Of a DNA stretch of 64,000 nucleotides, positions 57,946 through 64,000 are shown piece by piece (within the stretch, counting starts at the first letter, position 1; each line of letters starts with the position of its first letter). The notes beneath the pieces are model-generated. The model worked only from the letters and a program-made list of their open reading frames with translations. It was not told where the DNA came from and did no database searches. The translations under genes were made by a program, and so were the position numbers. Source of the DNA: Pseudomonas sp. FP2309 (GTDB lineage Bacteria > Pseudomonadota > Gammaproteobacteria > Pseudomonadales > Pseudomonadaceae); the NCBI RefSeq assembly GCF_030687575.1, contig NZ_CP117439.1:5409501-5473500 (forward strand), read 5' to 3'.

Positions 57946-57973
57946 AAAAAAGCCGCTCGTAAGCGGCATTTTT
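57946..57973 (-). terminator. Intrinsic terminator after cytochrome c5 gene
   Basis: GCCGCT (57952-57957) pairs with AGCGGC (57962-57967) with A-tract before and T-tract after on the plus strand. It begins 17 bases past the cytochrome stop. Confidence 0.85.
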
Positions 57974-57989
57974 GACGAAGATCGATCGA

Positions 57990-58415
57990 TTAAAGGCCAG
58001 ACATCTTCTTGATAGCGCCTTTAAGCTCATCATCCGAGCAATCCGCACAGGTGCCCTTTGGCGGCATTGCGTTGATACCGGTAATGGCTTTGGCCAGGAT
58101 GCCATCGAGGCCGCCCTGGTGATCGGCGCGTTCTTTCCAGGCGGCGGTATCACCGATTTTCGGCGCGTTCAGCAGACCCGTACCATGGCACGCGTTGCAG
58201 TGTTTGGCGATGACCTCATCCGGCGTTTTTGCTCCGCCGCCACCGCCCGCTGCAACGGCGACCTCCATGCCCTTGCACTCCTGGCCCTGAACGCAAACCT
58301 GGCCGACAGGCTCCAGGCGCTTGGCAATGTCATCATTGGTCGCAGCTTGAGCGCTGACAGCCCAAAGGGCCAGTACGGTTGCTGGTGCAGCCAGCATTTT
58401 CATAATTAGGTTCAC
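57990..58415 (-). CDS. Cytochrome c5 family protein
   Basis: This is a periplasmic monohaem cytochrome c5, an electron carrier in respiration. The protein is 141 residues with a signal peptide (to Ser-Ala-Gln-Ala, about residue 24). The haem site CNACH is at 73-77, and the axial Met lies in INAMPPKGTC. Two extra cysteine pairs, CVQGQEC (41-47) and CADC near the end, are typical of c5 or likely form disulfides. The start is the GTG at 58415 (SD-like AGGGTGA), or the ATG at 58403. It lies between the CoA-transferase gene and pauR-like gene; the order matches P. aeruginosa cycB. Confidence 0.9.
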   Translation of the reverse strand: MNLIMKMLAAPATVLALWAVSAQAATNDDIAKRLEPVGQVCVQGQECKGMEVAVAAGGGGGAKTPDEVIAKHCNACHGTGLLNAPKIGDTAAWKERADHQGGLDGILAKAITGINAMPPKGTCADCSDDELKGAIKKMSGL

Positions 58416-58585
58416 GCGTTCACCCTCAATGGTGGCTATTCACGCCTGCGGCCACGGTTTCGCAGGCGGCGAAAGTATAACGGTTAGCCCGCCTGGCCGA
58501 AACAACCCTATTAAATAAAGGGAGATTCGGCCTCACGGAATACAGCTGCGGGAGCCTCTGCAACGCTGGCAGGACGCCTCTATTG

Positions 58586-59134
58586 TTAAAAGTTCGCGGG
58601 TGTGGCTGCGCTGATTAGTCGCGCAGGCACATCGAACGGATTGCGAAAACGATGGGGCTTGGTACTTTCAAAGTAGTAGCTATCGCCGGCTTCGAGCACA
58701 AAAGTTTCAAGACCGACCACCAACTCCAGACGACCTTCCACCAGAATCCCGGTTTCTTCACCTTCGTGGGTGAGCATTTCTTCGCCGGTGTCGGCGCCCG
58801 GTGGGTAGATTTCGTTGAGAAACGCGATGGCGCGACTCGGGTGCGCACGGCCGACCAGCTTCATGGTCACGGCGCCGTCGGAGATGTCGATCAGCTCATT
58901 GGCTTTATAGACGATCTGCGTCGGTATTTCCTGGAGGATCTCCTCGGAAAAGAACTCGACCATGGACATGGGGATGCCGCCCAGCACCTTGCGCAAGGAG
59001 CTGATCGAGGGGCTGACACTGTTTTTTTCGATCATTGAAATGGTGCTGTTGGTGACACCAGCGCGCTTGGCGAGCTCACGCTGGGAAAGACCCTTCAGCT
59101 TACGGATGGATTGCAGTCGTTCGCCGACGTCCAA
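58586..59134 (-). CDS. XRE-cupin regulator, PauR/PuuR-like
   Basis: This cytoplasmic regulator of 182 residues has an N-terminal helix-turn-helix (about 1-60, RLQSIRKLKGLSQRELAKRA, then VTNSTISMIEKNSVSPS) and a C-terminal cupin (about 105-180, with HEGEETGILVEGRLEL and KPHRFRNP). This is the layout of PuuR/PauR, repressors of polyamine catabolism. The start must be the TTG at 59134, with AGGAGG upstream and an in-frame stop before it. The oxidase gene at 63140 is the kind of gene PauR controls. The gene next to it is alr (dadX). Confidence 0.86.
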   Translation of the reverse strand: MDVGERLQSIRKLKGLSQRELAKRAGVTNSTISMIEKNSVSPSISSLRKVLGGIPMSMVEFFSEEILQEIPTQIVYKANELIDISDGAVTMKLVGRAHPSRAIAFLNEIYPPGADTGEEMLTHEGEETGILVEGRLELVVGLETFVLEAGDSYYFESTKPHRFRNPFDVPARLISAATPANF

Positions 59135-59142
59135 TGCGGGAG

Positions 59143-59148
59143 CCTCCT
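59143..59148 (-). promoter_or_regulatory. Strong Shine-Dalgarno of the TTG-started regulator
   Basis: Minus-strand AGGAGG lies 8 bases before the TTG at 59134, and an in-frame TAG sits immediately upstream. This decides the start of the XRE-cupin gene at a rare initiation codon. Confidence 0.8.
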
Positions 59149-59250
59149 AGGATTCAGGCTTTGTTGTAATTGAGCGTTATCATGGCGACAGCGTTCAGTA
59201 TTTACAACACTTGGACCTAAATCCCGGACCGCTGCGTTCGTACGCGGCGA

Positions 59251-60324
59251 TCAAGCCCCGCAATAGAGCCTTGGCACGCGACGCAGATTGCAGAAGATCT
59301 GGTAGGGGATGGTCTCTGCGGCGGCGGCGACTTCACTGGCAAGGATATGTTTGCCCCACAACTCCACCGTAGAACCAAGGCCAGCCTGAGGCACGTCTGT
59401 GAGGTCGACACACAGCATGTCCATGGAGACACGCCCCAGCAATTGGCTGCGCTGGCCGGCAACCAGCACCGGAGTCCCGGTCGGCGCATGACGGGGGTAG
59501 CCATCGGCATAGCCCATGGCTACCACGCCGATGCGCATCGGTTTGGGTGTCACGAACTTGGCGCCGTAGCCCACCGGCTCGCCGGCGGGCAGTTCGCGCA
59601 CGCAAATTACTTTCGACTCCAGTGTCATCACCGGCTGCAACCGCGCGGCGATGGCCTGGTCTTCGCCGAACGGCGTGGCGCCGTAGAGCATGATCCCCGG
59701 GCGCACCCAGTCGCTGGAAACGTTTGGCCAACCCAGCACCGATGGCGAATTACGCAAGCTGACCTCGGCCACCAGGCCTTGGCGCGCCGCATCAAATACC
59801 GCCACTTGTTGATCGCTACTGGGGCAATCGAGTTCGTCAGCGCGGGCAAAATGGCTCATCAGTACGATCTTTGCCACTTTGCCGCAGGCCAGCAGGCGCT
59901 GATACGCCTCGTGATAATCCTTGGGGTGCAGGCCGACACGGTGCATGCCCGAGTCCAGCTTGAGCCAGACGGTCAGCGGCTTGCTAAGCGCGGCCTGCTC
60001 GATCGCCTCCAGTTGCCACAGCGAATGCACCACGCACCAGAAGTCATGCTCGATGATCAGCGCCAACTCATCCGCTTCGAAAAAGCCTTCCAGCAGCAGC
60101 ACCGGTGCGCGAATGCCGGCGGCACGCAACTCCAATGCTTCCTCGATGCACGCCACTGCGAACCCGTCGGCCTCGGCTTCCAGGGCCTGGGCCACGCGCA
60201 CGGCGCCATGGCCGTAGGCATCGGCCTTGATCACGGCAAGGGCCTTGGCCCCGGTGACTTCACGGGCCAATTGGTAGTTGTGGCGCAGGGCTTGAAGGTC
60301 GATCAGGGCACGGGCTGGGCGCAT
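59251..60324 (-). CDS. dadX: Alanine racemase (catabolic, DadX-like)
   Basis: It interconverts L- and D-alanine using pyridoxal phosphate. The protein is 357 residues. The PLP Lys is Lys33 in [10 protein letters not shown], and the second catalytic base is the Tyr in VGYGAKFV (about residue 253). Linkage to dadA and ridA, in the same direction, indicates the catabolic form DadX, not the biosynthetic Alr. The ATG is 79 bases after the ridA stop, with a stem-loop between them. The call is secure at enzyme level. Confidence 0.95.
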   Translation of the reverse strand: MRPARALIDLQALRHNYQLAREVTGAKALAVIKADAYGHGAVRVAQALEAEADGFAVACIEEALELRAAGIRAPVLLLEGFFEADELALIIEHDFWCVVHSLWQLEAIEQAALSKPLTVWLKLDSGMHRVGLHPKDYHEAYQRLLACGKVAKIVLMSHFARADELDCPSSDQQVAVFDAARQGLVAEVSLRNSPSVLGWPNVSSDWVRPGIMLYGATPFGEDQAIAARLQPVMTLESKVICVRELPAGEPVGYGAKFVTPKPMRIGVVAMGYADGYPRHAPTGTPVLVAGQRSQLLGRVSMDMLCVDLTDVPQAGLGSTVELWGKHILASEVAAAAETIPYQIFCNLRRVPRLYCGA

Positions 60325-60354
60325 GGCGGCAGGCTTCTAGGCAGCAGAGTGAAG

Positions 60355-60389
60355 AAAAAACCGGCGCCGACAGACAACGTCGGCACCGG
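60355..60389 (-). terminator. Stem-loop between ridA and dadX
   Basis: CCGGCGCCGAC (60361-60371) pairs with GTCGGCACCGG (60379-60389) with one mismatch. On the minus strand TTTTTTC follows the stem, as in an intrinsic terminator. It lies inside a same-strand gene set, 31 bases upstream of the dadX ATG, so it could partially end the dadA-ridA transcript. Confidence 0.7.
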
Positions 60390-60403
60390 GAGAGGGATCG
60401 CGT

Positions 60404-60757
60404 TTAAGGCAGCGCCGCCACGACGGACAGCTCTACCAGGATGTCCGGTTCGCACAATTTGGCTTCAACCGTGGCACGTGCCGGGGCGACGCCTTTCGGC
60501 AGCCATGTGTCCCACACCGCATTCATGCCGGCGAAATCGGCGTCGATGTCTTTCAGGTAGATCGTTACCGACAGCAACTTGGTCTTGTCCGTACCGGCCA
60601 AATCCAGCAAACGCTCGATGTTGGCCAGGGTCTCACGGGTTTGCTGTTCAATCCCGGCGCTCATGTCGTCGCCGACCTGCCCTGCCAGATACACGGTACC
60701 GCTGTGGACAACGATCTGGCTCATGCGCTCATTGGTGAGCTGGCGCTGGATTGACAT
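60404..60757 (-). CDS. ridA: RidA family imine/enamine deaminase
   Basis: RidA proteins hydrolyse reactive 2-aminoacrylate and other enamines/imines. The protein is 117 residues with the family motifs [28 protein letters not shown] and [11 protein letters not shown], which carries the conserved catalytic Arg. It overlaps the 3' end of dadA by 29 bases on the same strand. D-amino-acid oxidation produces imines, so the link to DadA makes chemical sense. This protein is somewhat shorter than standard RidA (about 128) and may be the DadA-specific member. Confidence 0.9.
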   Translation of the reverse strand: MSIQRQLTNERMSQIVVHSGTVYLAGQVGDDMSAGIEQQTRETLANIERLLDLAGTDKTKLLSVTIYLKDIDADFAGMNAVWDTWLPKGVAPARATVEAKLCEPDILVELSVVAALP

Positions 60758-62030
60758 GTTTTGCGGACTCCTGGTGGTTGCCGTAACGGGAAATATCGAG
60801 GCCCGCGGCGCTGATCTGCGGGGTTTTCCTGGCCATCAGGTCGGCCAGCAAGCGACCGGAACCGCACGCCATGGTCCAACCGAGGGTGCCGTGGCCGGTG
60901 TTCAGGAACAGGTTCTTGAACGGCGTGGCGCCGACAATCGGTGTGCCGTCGGGTGTGGTCGGGCGCAGGCCGGTCCAGAACTCCGCGGTGGTCAGATCGC
61001 CGCCCTGAGGATAAAGGTCGTTGACGATCATCTCCAGGGTTTCACGCCGACGTGGGTTCAGCGACAGGTCAAAACCGGCTATTTCAGCCATGCCACCCAC
61101 GCGAATGCGGTTATCGAAACGGGTAATCGCGACCTTGTAGGTCTCGTCGAGGATGGTCGAGGTCGGCGCCATCGCCGGGTTGGTGATCGGCACGGTCAGC
61201 GAGTAACCCTTGAGCGGGTACACCGGCGCTTTGATCCCCAGCGGCTTGAGCAACTTCGGCGAATAACTGCCGAGCGCCAGCACGTAGCGGTCAGCGGTTT
61301 CGAGCTTGCCGTCGATCCACACGCCGTTGATGCGATCACCGGCCTGGTCAAGGCGCTGGATATCCTGTTCGAAGCGGAACTCCACACCGAGCTGTTTGCA
61401 CATTTCGGCCAGGCGCGTGGTGAACATCTGGCAGTCGCCGGTCTGGTCGTTCGGCAGGCGCAAGGCTCCCGCGAGGATGTCGGTGACGCTGGCCAGGGCC
61501 GGTTCAACGCGGGCAATACCGGCGCGGTCAAGCAGCTCGAAGGGCACGCCGGACTCTTTCAACACCGCGATGTCTTTGGCCGCACCGTCCAACTGGGCCT
61601 GGGTGCGGAACAGCTGGGTAGTCCCCAAGCTGCGCCCTTCGTAGGCAATACCGGTCTCGGCGCGCAGTTCGTCGAGGCAGTCGCGGCTGTACTCGGACAG
61701 ACGCACCATGCGCTCCTTGTTCACCGCATAGCGGCTGGCGGTGCAGTTGCGCAGCATCTGCGCCATCCACAGGTATTGGTCGATATCGGCAGTGGCCTTG
61801 ATCGCCAGCGGCGCATGGCGTTGCAGCAGCCACTTGATGGCTTTGAGCGGAACACCCGGTGCAGCCCAGGGCGAGGCATAGCCTGGGGACACTTGGCCGG
61901 CGTTGGCGAAGCTGGTCTCCATGGCGGCGGCGGGTTGACGGTCGACCACGACCACCTCGAAACCGGCACGAGCCAAATAGTAGGCACTGGTCACACCAAT
62001 GACGCCGCTACCCAAGACCAGAACGCGCAT
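60729..62030 (-). CDS. dadA: D-amino acid dehydrogenase small subunit
   Basis: DadA is a membrane-associated FAD enzyme that oxidises D-alanine to pyruvate and ammonia and feeds electrons to the respiratory chain. The protein is 433 residues from the ATG at 62030; the open frame upstream has no family sequence. The FAD fold is [20 protein letters not shown] (4-23) with GSGVIG. Later motifs include [20 protein letters not shown] FAD contacts and the C-terminal [17 protein letters not shown]. It is divergent from dadR (Lrp) across 155 bases and overlaps ridA. The call is very secure. Confidence 0.96.
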   Translation of the reverse strand: MRVLVLGSGVIGVTSAYYLARAGFEVVVVDRQPAAAMETSFANAGQVSPGYASPWAAPGVPLKAIKWLLQRHAPLAIKATADIDQYLWMAQMLRNCTASRYAVNKERMVRLSEYSRDCLDELRAETGIAYEGRSLGTTQLFRTQAQLDGAAKDIAVLKESGVPFELLDRAGIARVEPALASVTDILAGALRLPNDQTGDCQMFTTRLAEMCKQLGVEFRFEQDIQRLDQAGDRINGVWIDGKLETADRYVLALGSYSPKLLKPLGIKAPVYPLKGYSLTVPITNPAMAPTSTILDETYKVAITRFDNRIRVGGMAEIAGFDLSLNPRRRETLEMIVNDLYPQGGDLTTAEFWTGLRPTTPDGTPIVGATPFKNLFLNTGHGTLGWTMACGSGRLLADLMARKTPQISAAGLDISRYGNHQESAKHVNPAPAHQ

Positions 62031-62185
62031 TTTTATATCCTCATCACGGCGGGGCCGCTGACGTGTGTTGTTCGAGCAATGATGAGCGCAGTATAAAAAG
62101 CAATCACCAGTGCATTTCACTATATAAATGCCTATATTTGGCGACAATTCTCGGCAAAAACCCTTTTGACAGAGGCGTATCCCCT

Positions 62186-62674
62186 ATGCGTACCAACACC
62201 CAGACCAAGCGGGAGCTGGACAAGATCGACCGTAACATCCTGCGCATCCTGCAAGCCGACGGGCGCATCTCGTTCACGGAGCTGGGGGAAAAAGTCGGTT
62301 TGTCGACCACGCCATGCACAGAACGGGTCCGTAGGCTGGAGCGCGAAGGGATCATCATGGGCTACAACGCGCGGCTAAACCCTCAGCATTTGAAAGGCAG
62401 TTTGCTGGTATTTGTCGAGATCAGCCTCGATTACAAGTCCGGCGACACCTTTGAGGAGTTTCGCCGCGCCGTGCTCAAACTGCCCCATGTGCTGGAGTGC
62501 CACCTGGTGTCAGGGGACTTCGACTACCTGGTGAAGGCGCGGATTTCCGAGATGGCCTCGTACCGCAAACTGCTGGGCGATATCCTGCTCAAGCTGCCCC
62601 ACGTGCGCGAATCCAAGAGCTATATCGTGATGGAAGAGGTGAAAGAGAGCCTGAACCTGCCGATTCCGGACTAA
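62186..62674 (+). CDS. dadR: Lrp/AsnC regulator (DadR-like)
   Basis: This leucine-responsive-type regulator of 162 residues is predicted to activate the divergent dadA operon, as DadR does in Pseudomonas. The N-terminal winged helix is DKIDRNILRILQADGRISFT (11-30, part) through STTPCTERVRRLEREGII. The RAM ligand domain (about 70-160) has LVFVEISLDYKSGDTFEEF and HVLECHLVSGDFDYLVKAR. The 155-base intergenic region presumably holds its binding sites. The stop codon overlaps that of the YkgJ gene on the other strand. Family secure; control of dadA is inferred. Confidence 0.92.
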   Translation: MRTNTQTKRELDKIDRNILRILQADGRISFTELGEKVGLSTTPCTERVRRLEREGIIMGYNARLNPQHLKGSLLVFVEISLDYKSGDTFEEFRRAVLKLPHVLECHLVSGDFDYLVKARISEMASYRKLLGDILLKLPHVRESKSYIVMEEVKESLNLPIPD

Positions 62675-63024
62675 ACCAATACCTGCCGGGTGCTGGCCAT
62701 ATAGTCGTGGATCTGCTTTTCCACCCGAGGGTGAATCAGCTCCACCGGCCGACGCCCATTGGGGCACGGCAAGGTCTTGGTGGTGCCAAACAGCCGGCAG
62801 ATCAGCGGGCGCTCGTCATACACCGTGCAGCCTTTGGGCCCCAGGTGGACACAATTAAGCTCGTCCATGGCCGCGTCCTGCTCGGCAGCGGTCTTACGTG
62901 GCAGACGCGACATTTCTTCGGGCGACGTCGTCACTGGCCCACAGCAATCGTGGCAACCGGGCACACACTCGAAGGAAGGAATCTGGCGGCGCAATGCGCT
63001 GACTTTCTGACTGTTGCAACTCAT
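62671..63024 (-). CDS. YkgJ family cysteine-cluster protein
   Basis: This is a 117-residue protein of the YkgJ (zinc/iron-chelating) family. Cysteines occur in CVPGCHDCCGP (about 20-30), NCVHLGPKGC (about 57-66), and LICRLFGTTKTLPCP (about 74-88), the CxxxCxxC cluster pattern. The family is thought to bind a metal, possibly iron-sulfur; nothing more is certain. It faces dadR, sharing overlapping stop codons (62671-62674). It is divergent from the oxidase gene at 63140. Confidence 0.85.
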   Translation of the reverse strand: MSCNSQKVSALRRQIPSFECVPGCHDCCGPVTTSPEEMSRLPRKTAAEQDAAMDELNCVHLGPKGCTVYDERPLICRLFGTTKTLPCPNGRRPVELIHPRVEKQIHDYMASTRQVLV

Positions 63025-63139
63025 CTAAGCAGCTACCAAACGGCGAATAGGCGTGGATTCTGACGCAAAACGCCCTGCGCAGACAGCTTCGTCCGACCGC
63101 TGTATCCTGCGTCAAATTTTCCAAACAGGGATGCTCCCC

Positions 63140-64000
63140 ATGACCGCCAGCGCCCGGCACACCACTTCCTACTACGCCGCCAGCAGCCAGCCGCAGCCAG
63201 ATCACCCGGCTTTGACCGGCACCGTGACTGCCGACGTGTGCGTGATCGGCGGGGGCTTCTCCGGGCTCAACACCGCCCTGGAGCTGGCCGAGCGCGGTTT
63301 CAACGTGGTGTTGCTGGAAGCCCGCAAAATTGCCTGGGGCGCCAGCGGTCGAAATGGCGGGCAATTGATTCGCGGCGTCGGCCACGGCCTGGACCAATTC
63401 GCCAACGTGATCGGCAGCGACGGCGTGCGTCAGATGAAGCTGATGGGCCTGGAAGCAGTGGAAATCGTGCGTGAGCGTGTCGGACGCTTCCAGATCCCTT
63501 GCGACCTCACCTGGGGCTACTGCGACCTCGCCAACAAGCCCCGCGACCTGCAAGGCCTGGCCGAAGACGCCGAAGAATTGCGCAGCCTTGGATATCGCCA
63601 CGAAGTGCGCCTGCTGCAAGCGGACGAGATGAGCAGCGTGATCGGCTCCGAACGCTACGTAGGCGGCATGATCGACATGGGCTCCGGCCACCTGCACCCG
63701 CTGAACCTGGCCCTCGGCGAAGCGGCTGCCGCGCAGCAGTTGGGCGTGCAGTTGTTTGAGCAATCCGAGGTCACGCATATCGACTACGGCCCACAGGTCA
63801 AGGTGCATACCGCCCAGGGCCAGGTGCACGCCAAGACCCTGGTGCTGGCCTGTAACGCCTACCTCAACGGCCTCAACCCGCACCTGAGCGGCAAAGTACT
63901 GCCGGCCGGCAGTTACATCATCGCCACCGAGCCGTTGAGTGAAGCGCAAGCAGTCAGCCTGCTGCCGCAGAACATGGCCGTGTGTGATCAGCGAGTGACC
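63140..64000 (+). CDS. FAD oxidoreductase, PuuB/PauB-like, 3' end beyond window
   Basis: This is the first 287 codons of a FAD-dependent oxidase of the DAO superfamily, close to gamma-glutamyl-polyamine oxidases (PuuB/PauB). The FAD fold is VCVIGGGFSGLNTALELAERG (33-53, part) with GGGFSG, followed by WGASGRNGGQL, the second FAD motif. AAAQQLGVQLFEQSEVTHI and VLACNAYLNGLNPHLSG are also typical. The start is the ATG at 63140 (AGGG 9-10 bases upstream); an in-frame ATG at 63131 is a weak alternative. It matches the position of P. aeruginosa PA5309 (pauB4). Polyamine substrate is inferred. Confidence 0.88.
   Translation, partial: MTASARHTTSYYAASSQPQPDHPALTGTVTADVCVIGGGFSGLNTALELAERGFNVVLLEARKIAWGASGRNGGQLIRGVGHGLDQFANVIGSDGVRQMKLMGLEAVEIVRERVGRFQIPCDLTWGYCDLANKPRDLQGLAEDAEELRSLGYRHEVRLLQADEMSSVIGSERYVGGMIDMGSGHLHPLNLALGEAAAAQQLGVQLFEQSEVTHIDYGPQVKVHTAQGQVHAKTLVLACNAYLNGLNPHLSGKVLPAGSYIIATEPLSEAQAVSLLPQNMAVCDQRVT

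Overview
The window is a stretch of the chromosome of a fluorescent Pseudomonas, most likely of the P. fluorescens group. It is GC-rich and densely packed. Gene order matches what I recall of the Pseudomonas core block running from ppx/ppk/hemB through algP, algQ, hem, algR, argH, cyaA, lysA/dapF/xerC, glnK/amtB and rep to dadX/dadA/dadR. No rRNA, tRNA, insertion sequence, prophage or CRISPR array was seen. Organism and synteny statements come from remembered family knowledge, not from a search.

Layout. 1-2845 (minus): chaperone-usher pilus genes (DUF1120 subunit, chaperone, usher cut by the window edge) with an AT-rich 447-bp leader. 3293-8202: polyphosphate genes ppx and ppk, facing each other, then hemB. 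8410-13453: DedA membrane protein, a di-iron sterol-desaturase-like protein, ElbB, a YaiI protein and a cytochrome c/FTR1 iron permease fusion. 13721-16867: a four-gene operon of three lipoproteins and one secreted protein around LpoB. 16972-20694: LysE exporter, MscS channel, ABC-F ATPase and a TIGR02444 protein. 20691-23893: the repeat-rich H1-like protein AlgP, an FKBP prolyl isomerase, AlgQ/Rsd and DsbB. 24130-28230: hemC-hemD-hemX-hemY, one operon for early haem synthesis. 28369-29505: algR and, directly upstream and overlapping its start codon, a decayed relic of the sensor kinase gene algZ. 29620-36574: argH, glutathione transferase, two small conserved proteins, class I adenylate cyclase, rnk, a DUF1289 protein and cyaY. 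36813-41395: lptM-lysA-dapF-DUF484-xerC-HAD operon. 41525-46626: sutA, yjbQ, amtB/glnK, ubiK, comM. 46650-52957: chemoreceptor, LysR regulator, MATE pump, GGDEF/EAL protein. 53221-57853: rep, xpt, CoA-transferase. 57990-64000: cytochrome c5, a PauR-like regulator, then the D-alanine catabolic genes dadX(alr)-ridA-dadA with divergent dadR, a YkgJ protein and the start of a PuuB/PauB-like oxidase.

Main observation. The sensor kinase algZ (fimS), which normally partners algR, survives only as fragments: a histidine-kinase linker piece ending in a nonsense codon, then a frameshifted HATPase C-terminus. The response regulator AlgR is intact, keeps its phospho-acceptor Asp54, and still overlaps the relic's stop codon. 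The strain therefore appears to run AlgR without its cognate kinase, unless another kinase substitutes. Second-rank observations are the 39-bp tandem array inside algP, the LpoB-centred operon with a second LpoB-like protein lacking a lipobox, the accessory pilus operon beside ppx, and a GGDEF/EAL protein with an altered GGDEF motif.
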